Program-made: the position numbers and the translations under genes
Assembly: GCA_020636845.1 (NCBI GenBank)
Contig: JACJXD010000002.1
Coordinates: forward strand, 372,001-436,000
Direction of reading: 5' to 3'
DNA from: Bacteroidales bacterium
GTDB taxonomy: Bacteria; Bacteroidota; Bacteroidia; Bacteroidales; Tenuifilaceae
Length of the DNA stretch: 64,000 nt
The notes under the pieces: generated by a model
What the model was told of the DNA's origin: nothing
Database searches by the model: none
What the model saw: only the letters and a program-made list of their open reading frames with translations
Shown here: in pieces, positions 18,029-26,359 of the stretch
How the letters are laid out: every line of letters starts with the position of its first letter
How positions within the stretch are numbered: position 1 is the stretch's first letter

Positions 18029-18592
18029 GTGAAATATTTAGTTACAGGGTTAGGAAATATTGGAGAGGAATATTCTAATACCCGTCACAATGTAGGATTT
18101 ATGATGTTGGACGCCCTTGCAAAGGCGTCCAACGTTACTTTTACCGATTCCCGTTATGGTTTTGTAACCAATTTGAAACATAAGGGACGTACTTTCGTGT
18201 TGCTTAAACCTTCAACATACGTAAATCTTAGCGGTAAAGCGGTGAATTATTGGCTTCAAAAAGAAAAAATTCCGGTAGAAAACTTATTGGTAGTTCTTGA
18301 CGATATTGCCTTGCCGTTTGGTAAAATTCGGATACGTGCCAGAGGAAGCGACGGGGGGCATAATGGATTAAAGAATATTGATGCCGTTTTAGGAACACAG
18401 GAGTATGCAAGGCTTCGATTTGGTGTGGGAAATAATTTTTCCAAAGGACATCAAATAGATTATGTGTTAGGCGAGTTGAGCGATGAAGAGTTGAAGGTTT
18501 TACCCGAAAGAATGGAAAAGGTATCGGAGGCCATTTTCAGTTTTGGTACAATTGGTCTTGAACGTACCATGAATTTTTACAATAACATTTAA
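18029..18592 (+). CDS. pth: peptidyl-tRNA hydrolase
   Basis: 187 residues starting at GTG. It frees tRNA from stalled peptidyl-tRNA. Catalytic His20 sits in NTRHNVGFM; the conserved Asn in TYVNLSG and the LDDIALPFGKIR and GSDGGHNGLKNI segments are present. The GTG start puts the family N-terminus (KYLVTGLGNIGEEY) directly after it. The S4-protein gene begins 2 bases after the stop codon, so rplY, pth and that gene form one operon. Confidence 0.95.
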   Translation: MKYLVTGLGNIGEEYSNTRHNVGFMMLDALAKASNVTFTDSRYGFVTNLKHKGRTFVLLKPSTYVNLSGKAVNYWLQKEKIPVENLLVVLDDIALPFGKIRIRARGSDGGHNGLKNIDAVLGTQEYARLRFGVGNNFSKGHQIDYVLGELSDEELKVLPERMEKVSEAIFSFGTIGLERTMNFYNNI

Positions 18593-18593
18593 C

Positions 18594-18986
18594 ATGACTC
18601 AGCGTATCGATAAGTGGCTTTGGTTTGTTAGAATTTTTAAAACCCGTTCCATTGCAACCGAGTATATTCGAAAAGGGCGGGTAAGCGTTAATGGTTCGTT
18701 GGTAAAACCGGCTCGCGAGGTGCAGGAAGGCGATACGGTAACCGTTCGTAAACCTCCGGTGGCATATACGTTTAGGATTAAGGGTCTTCCTAAGAGCAGG
18801 TTGGGTGCAAAACTTGTGAGCGATTATATGGAAAATTTAACTCCCGAAGAGGAGTTGCAAAAACTCGATCCAAATTTTATGGCGTTTAACGTGCATAGAG
18901 ACCCGGGTACTGGGCGTCCTACTAAAAAGGATCGTCGTATGCTTGATGAAATGATTGACGATTGGTTCGATTGGGACGAAGATTAG
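18594..18986 (+). CDS. S4-domain RNA-binding protein (Hsp15-like)
   Basis: 130 residues. The N-terminal S4 domain (RIDKWLWFVRIFKTRSIA, then VSVNGSLVKPAREVQEGD) matches the Hsp15/HslR type that binds the large subunit carrying stalled nascent chains. The C-terminal tail is basic then acidic (KKDRRMLDEMIDDWFDWDED). Its stop lies 2 bases from the stop of the opposite-strand MEMO/AMMECR1 gene, with no terminator between. Confidence 0.88.
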   Translation: MTQRIDKWLWFVRIFKTRSIATEYIRKGRVSVNGSLVKPAREVQEGDTVTVRKPPVAYTFRIKGLPKSRLGAKLVSDYMENLTPEEELQKLDPNFMAFNVHRDPGTGRPTKKDRRMLDEMIDDWFDWDED

Positions 18987-18988
18987 TT

Positions 18989-20512
18989 TTACTTTATAAA
19001 TTCATTTTCATCGAAAATAATTGCTTCGTAGGTGTATAAGTCGGCATTTCGCCAGCCATCCCATCCAATAAATGCTTTATCGCGCGAGCAATGCCCAACA
19101 AATTCCTCGATATTCCATCCTGTTTCTTTTGCCACTTGAGGCAAAAAAGTTCCGGTGTGCATTCCTTTTTTGATGTATATTCCGTGTTTACCCAAAACAA
19201 TCTCACTTATATTGTCGATTTTTTTTAAAGGAGTAAGCACAGAAATTTCTATTTCTATGTTTTTTAATTCGTTAGCAGTAACCGGGGAGAACCTATAGTC
19301 TTCTGTTGCTGCAGCTTTTGCCATGGACATAACTACTCTGTAAAGAGGTGTATTTGTTGAAAAATTTCCAATGCAACCTCTTAGTTGTCCGTTCTCTTTT
19401 AAGGTAACAAATGCTCCGGCATTGGCTAAAAGGTTTTGGGAAAGTTCCGATTGATCAGGTTCTTCTACTTCTTTATTGGTTAATAAATTCGTTATAGAGT
19501 TGCGTGCCAACGATAGCAAGAATATTTTATCCTTATCGGTTAAATTGAATTCTTGTTTATCGGTTGTTTTTTTAACAGCAGCAATAGCCCAATAACCGAC
19601 GACTCTGTCTTTTTCCCCGTAAGGTGAGTCTCCAGAGTTGTGGTATAAGATGGGAAAGTACGCAATATCGCTTATGTTTTCGGTAATATTTAATAAGGTT
19701 AATGCCGATGTCCATCCGCACATGGCTGTGGCTAAGTTATTAATACCGGAACCTTCTAATTTATGTTTAATTGCCATGAAGTTTGTTGCTGAGTTGGATA
19801 CAATGGCTTGTTCCATTTCGCTATCGGATGCGGAAGCATCATTATAACTTGGATAATGCGAAAAATCGGAGCTGATTATAAACAGGTTGTCGGACGTAAA
19901 GTAAGGTGCAAGTATTTGGGCAAGTAATTTAGGTGTAGATTGAGATTCTCCACCAACTATTATGGGTACGATGCTAAAAGGTTTCTTTAGCCAGTATTGC
20001 AAAAAGGGTAATTGAACTTCTAATCCGTGTTCTTGTGCGTGGGGTTGAGGATTGTCGGTAATAATGTCGTTTTGCATTACCAATTCCTTTGCCAACGAAT
20101 CAATAGGTACAGATCCTAACGGAGTTTCAAAGTTTCCTTGTGTGTATATTGACGCTCCTGAAAAATACATGGTGTGACTGGACCCAATCAAAAATATATG
20201 TTTGTAAGGCTTATCTCTATCGAGTTGTTTAAAGGCAGATGCGGCAACTTGCCCCGAAAAAACGTATCCGGCATGTGGTACAATTAAGGCAATAGGGTCG
20301 TTTTTAAGGGTTTTATTTGCCCGGGAAAAGTATTCTTCCAGCACTTTGGTAAGTTCTCCTTTTGATGCAGGGTAAAACGATCCTGCTACTACCGGTTTCC
20401 TGTTTGACAAGTTGGATTGGTTGTTTTGTCCGTTACAAGAGTTATTCATGGCTATAATTATAAACAGGGAAAGTGCTTTTATGGCTGCTTTCGAAAATTT
20501 TATTTTCATCAA
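18989..20512 (-). CDS. MEMO-AMMECR1 fusion (AmmeMemoRadiSam B + A), predicted exported lipoprotein
   Basis: 507 residues joining two proteins usually encoded separately. After a hydrophobic N-terminus with Cys at about residue 26 (MNNSC, an imperfect lipobox) comes a MEMO domain (about 38-315). The His of VPHAGYVFSG, the His of GSSHTMYF, the SSDFSHYP segment and the Cys of AMCGWT match the metal-site residues of MEMO1 as I recall them. An AMMECR1 domain follows (about 330-505) with its hallmark LRGCIG. The radical-SAM partner of the trio is not encoded anywhere in the window. The start may be either of two adjacent ATGs. The biochemical role of the family is not settled. Confidence 0.88.
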   Translation of the reverse strand: MMKIKFSKAAIKALSLFIIIAMNNSCNGQNNQSNLSNRKPVVAGSFYPASKGELTKVLEEYFSRANKTLKNDPIALIVPHAGYVFSGQVAASAFKQLDRDKPYKHIFLIGSSHTMYFSGASIYTQGNFETPLGSVPIDSLAKELVMQNDIITDNPQPHAQEHGLEVQLPFLQYWLKKPFSIVPIIVGGESQSTPKLLAQILAPYFTSDNLFIISSDFSHYPSYNDASASDSEMEQAIVSNSATNFMAIKHKLEGSGINNLATAMCGWTSALTLLNITENISDIAYFPILYHNSGDSPYGEKDRVVGYWAIAAVKKTTDKQEFNLTDKDKIFLLSLARNSITNLLTNKEVEEPDQSELSQNLLANAGAFVTLKENGQLRGCIGNFSTNTPLYRVVMSMAKAAATEDYRFSPVTANELKNIEIEISVLTPLKKIDNISEIVLGKHGIYIKKGMHTGTFLPQVAKETGWNIEEFVGHCSRDKAFIGWDGWRNADLYTYEAIIFDENEFIK

Positions 20513-20537
20513 CGTTTAAAAGATGTTGAGTTTTTAA

Positions 20538-20569
20538 CAAATTTACCCCAAATTTGAGCTGAAATCAAA
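20538..20569 (-). promoter_or_regulatory. promoter of the MEMO-AMMECR1 gene
   Basis: On the minus strand: TTTG (20569-20566), 20-base spacer, TAAATTTG (20545-20538), a full match to the phylum consensus, 26 bases before the start codon. Confidence 0.7.
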
Positions 20570-20612
20570 TTATATTGGTTAGCTTATTTTCTAATTATAC
20601 AACTTTTCAGAG

Positions 20613-20945
20613 ATGGCATTCAAGTACAAGATTAAACCGGAAGATGTTAAAGAGATTGTTGCAGGAACTAGGTATTGCTATGCTTCCGATAGGGTTTCGG
20701 TCGATGGTTTGCCCGTTGGCTATATGTATAGGGAAAAACCTGAGGATGAAGACGACAGCGGTTGGCGATTCTATTCGGGCACCGAAACGGAAGAGTATGT
20801 GGAAGATGAATACCATTTCATGATGTTCGATTTGAACTACATAGCCAATTGCGATCCGACTATAGTGCCTTATTTAAAAACAAAAGTCGGTGCCGAATTG
20901 GAACGAGTAAGCGGCACCGACAAATTTCAACCGGTTCAGGATTAA
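20613..20945 (+). CDS. DUF2185 domain protein
   Basis: 110 residues, soluble and acidic. The pattern CYASDRVSVDGLPVGYMYRE, GWRFYSGTE and the closing P-YL..-GAELER matches DUF2185, a family also found among immunity proteins (Imm33-like) but widespread without a toxin. No toxin gene is adjacent. It overlaps the convergent YqeY gene by 4 bases at their stops. Confidence 0.75.
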   Translation: MAFKYKIKPEDVKEIVAGTRYCYASDRVSVDGLPVGYMYREKPEDEDDSGWRFYSGTETEEYVEDEYHFMMFDLNYIANCDPTIVPYLKTKVGAELERVSGTDKFQPVQD

Positions 20946-21400
20946 ACTTCGCCCGAAAGTATTTTTTTTACCATTTCCGATATTGCTTTACCGTCGGCTT
21001 TGCCTGCCAATGTTTTAGTGGCAACGCCCATTACTTTTCCCATTTCGGCAGGAGTTTTTGCGCCTACTTGCTCAACAATTTTCTTTAATTCGATTTTCAG
21101 TTCGTCGGAGGTGAGCATTTTGGGTAAATACTCTTCGATAAAAACTGCTTCGGCAAGTTCTTTTTCGGCCAAGTCGTTTCGGCCACCTTGTTGGTAAACT
21201 TCGGCAGCATCTTTGCGTTGTTTAACCTGCTTCGAAAGGATTTTCATTTCGGCGTCGGCGCTAAGAGCGTCTTTATGTTCGCCATCGGTTTTTGCCAGTA
21301 AAATTGCGCTTTTAACGGCTCTTAAGGCTTCAAGTTTAACCTTTTCCTTTGCTAGCATTGCGGCTTTGATGCCCTGGTTTATTTTTTCTTCTAACGACAT
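20942..21400 (-). CDS. GatB/YqeY-domain protein
   Basis: 152 residues. Matches the YqeY family, related to the tRNA-binding tail of GatB: SLEEKINQGIKAAMLAKEK at the N-terminus, RNDLAEKELAEAVFIEEYLPKML in the middle and TPAEMGKVMGVATKTLAGKADGK near the end (read in parts). A role with aminoacyl- or amidated tRNA is inferred from the family only. It leads away from the flavin reductase gene, 24 bases apart. Confidence 0.9.
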   Translation of the reverse strand: MSLEEKINQGIKAAMLAKEKVKLEALRAVKSAILLAKTDGEHKDALSADAEMKILSKQVKQRKDAAEVYQQGGRNDLAEKELAEAVFIEEYLPKMLTSDELKIELKKIVEQVGAKTPAEMGKVMGVATKTLAGKADGKAISEMVKKILSGEV

Positions 21401-21424
21401 AGTACAACGTTTTTAGTTAGTATT

Positions 21425-21943
21425 CTACTTTTCATTTCTAACGAAAACATTCATAATTTCACCAATGGCAAATTTATGATAATCTTTTGTAGGGTAATTT
21501 TTTAAAGCAACCGACATGTCTAAAAAGTTATTTTCGTTTAAATTATCGGCGTATAACTTTTTGCACTCGATAATTAATCGTGCTTGCTTAAATGCAATGC
21601 CATTTGGTGTTTTAATGGGAGTAAGCCCTGTTTCTTTTACTTTATCGTAGTCTCTTCCCGATTTACTACCGCAAAATTTAAGGGCGGAACGCCATTCTTC
21701 GTCAAAAAAACATAATGTGTAATAGTCGTTTTTTTCAACAAATTCGAAGGTGTAACGCTGGGGTCTGATAAATATAAAAGAAACGGGTTTGTTCCAAAGT
21801 ATTCCAAAACCGCCCCACGAAGCGGTCATGGTGTTTAATTTATCGATATTGCCTGCTGTAATTAGCATCCACCCATTATCCAATGCGTCGAAAAAGTTGT
21901 CCTTTAATTTATAAGGCGAAATTGATGTGAAGTTGTTTGTCAT
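21425..21943 (-). CDS. flavin reductase-like FMN-binding protein
   Basis: 172 residues. The split-barrel flavin reductase fold is indicated by NTMTASWGGFGILWNKPVSF and the later FVEKNDYYTLCFF and SGRDYDKV segments. Members bind FMN and pass electrons from NAD(P)H. The substrate cannot be read. It ends 24 bases before yqeY and starts 8 bases after the ferritin-VIT1 gene on the same strand. Confidence 0.87.
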   Translation of the reverse strand: MTNNFTSISPYKLKDNFFDALDNGWMLITAGNIDKLNTMTASWGGFGILWNKPVSFIFIRPQRYTFEFVEKNDYYTLCFFDEEWRSALKFCGSKSGRDYDKVKETGLTPIKTPNGIAFKQARLIIECKKLYADNLNENNFLDMSVALKNYPTKDYHKFAIGEIMNVFVRNEK

Positions 21944-21951
21944 GCTGTTTG

Positions 21952-22821
21952 TTAAATATTTATTCCAAATTGATAACGAATAAGGTAACCAATACCAAAA
22001 GTTATGGCGGAAACGCCAAGGCTTATTATAAGCATCTCTAAAAACCGTCTTTTAAAGTTAAGCGATTTAGCTACTGATATGTAGAAATTAAAGGCAAAAA
22101 TGATTAAAATGGCTATTAGCAAGCATATAATAAGCGCTCCAATGTATGAGTTATGAAATAAAAACGGTAAAATAAGCAGGACTACTGTTATAACGTATGC
22201 TATTCCTGTGTATAGGGCAGATTTTGCAGCATTTTCGTTTTCCTGTCCTGTTTTTACCGATAGATACTGCGAAGCGGCCATGGATAAGGATGCTGCAACT
22301 CCGGTTATAGCACCGGCCATTGCAATTAATTTGGTGTTTTGTAAAGCCAAACTTAATCCGGCTAAAGCCCCTGTTAATTCGACTAAGGCATCGTTAAGTC
22401 CCAATACTATGGAGCCGGCATAGTTTAACTTTTCTTCGTGAAGCATGTTTATTAATGTGGACTCGTGTTCTTCTTCCGCTTTTATGAGTTCTGTTGCTTC
22501 TGGCATGTGCTTACTTAAGTGTGTATAAGCTTTTTGAGCTTTTTCTTCTTTTCGCTCCATTAACTTTATGGCAAACGTTAAACCCAAGAATCTGCCCATT
22601 AGCGCATATAAAATTCTTTGTATTCTAAAAGGAGGAAAGTCCTTTCCTGATATGTTTTTAAAAAATTGGTAATGCTTGTATTCGTCGCCGGCGATACGTG
22701 CCAAAACTTTTTTGTTATCAGGATTCTTTTCCAATTTAGCCAACGTACTATATGTTTTATACCCTGTTAGTTCTTCACGTTGAAGAAATTTTACCGATTT
22801 AAAAAGTTCTTGTTTTTCCAT
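21952..22821 (-). CDS. ferritin-like/VIT1 fusion, iron or manganese exporter (MbfA-like)
   Basis: 289 residues. The first ~125 form a ferritin/rubrerythrin-like four-helix domain with di-iron candidates in REELTGY, GDEYKHYQFF (E-x-x-H) and EEEHES. The rest is a VIT1/CCC1 transporter domain: LGLNDALVELTGALAGLSLAL, GAITGVAASLSMAASQYLSV, then three more hydrophobic helices. This order is that of membrane-bound ferritin A, which exports iron from the cytoplasm under iron or peroxide stress. An adjacent cutC gene suggests a metal-handling cluster. Confidence 0.85.
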   Translation of the reverse strand: MEKQELFKSVKFLQREELTGYKTYSTLAKLEKNPDNKKVLARIAGDEYKHYQFFKNISGKDFPPFRIQRILYALMGRFLGLTFAIKLMERKEEKAQKAYTHLSKHMPEATELIKAEEEHESTLINMLHEEKLNYAGSIVLGLNDALVELTGALAGLSLALQNTKLIAMAGAITGVAASLSMAASQYLSVKTGQENENAAKSALYTGIAYVITVVLLILPFLFHNSYIGALIICLLIAILIIFAFNFYISVAKSLNFKRRFLEMLIISLGVSAITFGIGYLIRYQFGINI

Positions 22822-22835
22822 TTTATTTAGTTTTT

Positions 22836-23570
22836 CTAACCAAGTTTTAAAACAACATTTTTTATGCTTTCAAAGTCTGAAGTTTGAATTACATTATCGG
22901 GTAAGGTTGAATTTAACGTAAAATTTCTATCAAAGTTACCCATTTTACTTTTAACTTGAACGGATCCGCTCATGTGAAATTGTTTAATTTCTGAACCTTT
23001 CAGAATTTCAACATTTTGTGCGTTAATCCCTCCTCCTGCAATAATATTCAAACGATTTCCGGCTAGTGTTACAAGTTTTTTTAGTAGGGCTATACCGTCT
23101 ATGGCCGTTTTATGTTGTCCCGATGTTAGTAAGTTTGTTGAACCGACTTTAATTACCGTTTCAAGTGCTTCAATGGGGTTTGGCGTAAAATCGAAAGCAC
23201 GATGAAAGGTAAAGGTCAATGGTTTTGAGCATTCAACCAATTCGGTAGTTCTTTCTTCGTCAATTTTACCATTGGGAAGAAGCATTCCACAAACAATTCC
23301 GTTTGCTCCAAGTTCTTTTGCAATAGCAATATCTTCCTTTATTTGCTTGAATTCCATTGATGAATAAAGAAAATCGCCCGGGCGAGGGCGAATAAGTACA
23401 TTTATTGGGATTGATAATTTTTGCCTGCTTAACTTTATGCACCCATAGGAGGGTGTTGTTCCTCCTACAGACAGGTTTTCGCACAGTTCAACCCTATTGG
23501 CCCCTGCTTCTTGGGCTATAATACAACTTTCAACGGAGTTTGCACAAACTTCAAGTACATATTGTTTCAT
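22836..23570 (-). CDS. cutC: CutC-family TIM-barrel protein
   Basis: 244 residues. Family marks: LEVCANSVESC at the start, ANRVELCENLSVGGTTPS, VLIRPRPGDFLYS, TFHRAFD and IIAGGGINAQNV. The name refers to copper tolerance, but a direct copper role is disputed. It follows the transglutaminase gene by 3 bases and precedes the ferritin-VIT1 gene by 14, so the three are probably one transcript. Confidence 0.9.
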   Translation of the reverse strand: MKQYVLEVCANSVESCIIAQEAGANRVELCENLSVGGTTPSYGCIKLSRQKLSIPINVLIRPRPGDFLYSSMEFKQIKEDIAIAKELGANGIVCGMLLPNGKIDEERTTELVECSKPLTFTFHRAFDFTPNPIEALETVIKVGSTNLLTSGQHKTAIDGIALLKKLVTLAGNRLNIIAGGGINAQNVEILKGSEIKQFHMSGSVQVKSKMGNFDRNFTLNSTLPDNVIQTSDFESIKNVVLKLG

Positions 23571-23573
23571 GGG

Positions 23574-26231
23574 TTAAATGCTAAGCGCTTTGGCAATTTG
23601 GCTATCGAGCCCAACCTTATATCCGGTAGAGTTCATTAGTATTTCTCCATTTTGCTTGACAACAATAACAATTGGCGGAGTAGTTTTTGCTTCCAGCCTA
23701 CATCCGTTTATAACATCTTGTACGAAGGTTCCTTTTTTATCGAAACAGAAACGAGTATTAGAAGGTAGTGCGAATTTTTTGTAGTATTCGCCTAGTTCTT
23801 CCGGTGCATTTTGGTAGGAGTTATCCGTAACGATGTATAGGAAACCATTCCAATTTTCAATGTTGCTTTTAATTTTTGCCAAATCGTTTAGAATATGAAT
23901 GCTCGGTTCATTTTGTGGAGTAACAATGGCTATTATAACATCTCCGTTGTTTGTGGCATCTTCCAGTTTAGCGTTGTAGTTTCCCATCTGATCTGGGAAA
24001 ATAATATTGTCAAGACTTCCTAAATCTTGCACGTCGGATGCTTTTTCTAAAAACGACAAGGCGATAGGTGTTGTATCTTCTGCTTTTATATCGAAGTACA
24101 TAACTCTTACAAGCACTTCTCCGTTACTTTCACGATTTCCGGTAATTAACCTGTATTTTCCTTCATCTAAATCGACTTTTATGGGAAAATGCTTCATTAT
24201 CGGAGATTCTTCGTAATCCAACGTTCTGTATTGTCCGTTTTCGAGTTTTGCAATGGTAAAGTGAGAGTAATATAAAGGTTGCAATACCGGTTGATTTGGT
24301 GCTAGATTTATTATTAAGGTACCCTGAGGAATTTGTTGAGTAGAAATGTTTTCGAAGTTTGCAGAGAGCCATGTTTCTTTCATTAGGTATTCCGGCCTTT
24401 TTGTTGCAGGGTTTAGTCGGGCTGGTATCCCAAAACTCCGGCACATGGCAACAAAAAGAATATCGCGCGAAGCAGGATCAACTATTTTAAATTTAATTGC
24501 ATTATCGGGACAAATAGGAACATGGTAGTAGTTGCTTTCATTGTCAATGGTAATATTCTTGTTAATCCATTTTATGATGTTTATAGGATCGTTACGGAAA
24601 AAACCGATTTCGTCGAAAGTAAACAAACTCTGAATTAAACCTCTCCACGGAGTTATCAACTCTAATCCTATACCTGGCGATAAAATATACTTATCGAACA
24701 GGTTAAATTGTTTATTGTCTAAAAGAGACGGAAAGGAATCGACCGAGGACAAATGATCCATTAACGTTTTTGCGCTAATATCCCTTAGGTCTTTTTCGTT
24801 TAGGGTATTGAGCATTGCCATGCCAACAGTAATATCCTTACTTTCCAAGCCTTTGATAAACGTATAAATTTCTTCCCAGTTTCCTTTACTAAGCGATAAG
24901 TATTTCCACGTATTACTAATAGAGGTGCCTTTTTCCATTGCTAAATTTGCAGCCGATGCGGAGTCTATAAAAGTAGCGATATACTTATTTCGTATTTCGT
25001 CTCCTTCTTTTATTCGTTTAGCATTTTGCTTGCCTTTTTCAGCATCTAAGGAAGGAACTGGTTGTTCAACGGGTGGTGTCAATGTTAAATCCGTATTGTC
25101 GTAATTTCCTGTATTCGAAATGGATATGCTTATGTCGGTTGCGTTTTTATTAGCTTTTACCCATCCTGTTTCTTCATTGTGTTCTGCCCAAACCATAAGG
25201 TCTCCAAATCCCGTTGTTACGCTACAGTTTCCGTCTTTGTCCGTTTGTTTGGTAGCAATGGGGTAGAATTCAGCGTAGTTATAAAGTTGAAATTCAACTT
25301 TTGCGTTTTGTACCGGTTTTCCGTCGGAATCAACTACCTTAACGTTGAGTTTTTTTGTCGGGGCATAGTTAGGAAGTAAGTTTATTTCGGTGTACCAATC
25401 TGTTTGCTTGAGAATTTCTTCTGGCCCTTCATATTTCCCATAAACAAAGGTTCTGGTCATCATAGCCCTTTTAGCGGGGCCGGCAAACCAGCCTCTGTCC
25501 AGTTCGGGTTCAGGTTCGCAGGCACCTAAAAAGTGCCATTTCCCGTTAACATAAACTTCAACCCAGGCATGATTATCGTCGGTATGTGCCCACCTTGGCG
25601 TATATACCTGACGAGCAGGAATGCCTACGGAACGGTAAGCAGCAACGGTAAATGTCGATTCTTCTCCGCAACGTCCAAATGTCGATTTTACCGTTGTTAA
25701 AGGACCGCAAGTGCGGGAATTGGTAGGCTTATAGGTTACTTTTTCATGACACCAGTAGTTAACCTCCAATGCTGCATCATACTCGTTCATGCCGTCAATA
25801 CGGCTTCTAAGTTCCTGGTAGAATTGTTGTCGGGCAGTATCACAATATTCGTTATTTACTCGGAAAGGAAGAACAAAGTGTAGGTATATGTTACTGGGAG
25901 TTTTATGTGCCCATTTGAATTGACTACGAGCTTCTAGTGCTGTTTGTACTTGCTTTAGCACATACGTGCTATTGTGTCTTGACAAATCGTTTAGCGGCAT
26001 GTAAGCGTATAAAAATTCCAATCCTTCGCGCTCTTTTGTGGACAAATTCAACGAGAGAGTATGCTTAATGGTAGAATCGTAATTTTTTATCAAATTAATT
26101 CTGTCTTGGAAACGCTTATGTATTTCTTCTCTCGATTGTTTTGAGTCAATAAGATGACGATCGAAAATGTATTGGCAGGAACAAAGGCCAATAAGCAATA
26201 ACATTAGGTTGAAGACTAACAGTTTCTTCAT
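23574..26231 (-). CDS. large transglutaminase-domain lipoprotein
   Basis: 885 residues with lipobox GLCSC at residue 19. The catalytic transglutaminase core (about 155-275) has Cys188 (STFGRCGE), His221 (DDNHAWVEVY) and an acidic third residue near ACEPEPE. Next come a beta-sandwich (about 295-365, LNVKVVDSDGKPVQNAKV in parts), a helical region, and a second transglutaminase-like segment (about 575-640, DILFVAMCRSFGIPARL) that lacks a full triad. The last ~120 residues read like a thioredoxin fold without a C-x-x-C pair. It should act in the periplasm or at the surface as a protease-like or cross-linking enzyme; the substrate is unknown. Confidence 0.87.
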   Translation of the reverse strand: MKKLLVFNLMLLLIGLCSCQYIFDRHLIDSKQSREEIHKRFQDRINLIKNYDSTIKHTLSLNLSTKEREGLEFLYAYMPLNDLSRHNSTYVLKQVQTALEARSQFKWAHKTPSNIYLHFVLPFRVNNEYCDTARQQFYQELRSRIDGMNEYDAALEVNYWCHEKVTYKPTNSRTCGPLTTVKSTFGRCGEESTFTVAAYRSVGIPARQVYTPRWAHTDDNHAWVEVYVNGKWHFLGACEPEPELDRGWFAGPAKRAMMTRTFVYGKYEGPEEILKQTDWYTEINLLPNYAPTKKLNVKVVDSDGKPVQNAKVEFQLYNYAEFYPIATKQTDKDGNCSVTTGFGDLMVWAEHNEETGWVKANKNATDISISISNTGNYDNTDLTLTPPVEQPVPSLDAEKGKQNAKRIKEGDEIRNKYIATFIDSASAANLAMEKGTSISNTWKYLSLSKGNWEEIYTFIKGLESKDITVGMAMLNTLNEKDLRDISAKTLMDHLSSVDSFPSLLDNKQFNLFDKYILSPGIGLELITPWRGLIQSLFTFDEIGFFRNDPINIIKWINKNITIDNESNYYHVPICPDNAIKFKIVDPASRDILFVAMCRSFGIPARLNPATKRPEYLMKETWLSANFENISTQQIPQGTLIINLAPNQPVLQPLYYSHFTIAKLENGQYRTLDYEESPIMKHFPIKVDLDEGKYRLITGNRESNGEVLVRVMYFDIKAEDTTPIALSFLEKASDVQDLGSLDNIIFPDQMGNYNAKLEDATNNGDVIIAIVTPQNEPSIHILNDLAKIKSNIENWNGFLYIVTDNSYQNAPEELGEYYKKFALPSNTRFCFDKKGTFVQDVINGCRLEAKTTPPIVIVVKQNGEILMNSTGYKVGLDSQIAKALSI

Positions 26232-26307
26232 TATCGAAAGTATTTATTTTTCCAAAATAAAGATACGTCTTTTTTGCGTTCACCCAAACTTTTGTTCACC
26301 TTGGATA

Positions 26308-26346
26308 GTAAAAATGCGTGCTTCTTTAAAAGCACGCATTTTTTTA
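26308..26346 (-). terminator. terminator after recA
   Basis: Perfect 11-base arms AAATGCGTGCT / AGCACGCATTT around an 8-base loop, with A/T runs on both sides, so it can work in both directions. It ends the recA transcript just ahead of the transglutaminase gene. Confidence 0.92.
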
Positions 26347-26359
26347 TTAGTAGTTAAAT

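Noticed and set aside
20613..20945. DUF2185 protein as a toxin immunity protein
   Set aside because: No toxin or secretion gene is adjacent; neighbours are housekeeping genes, so only the family name supports it.
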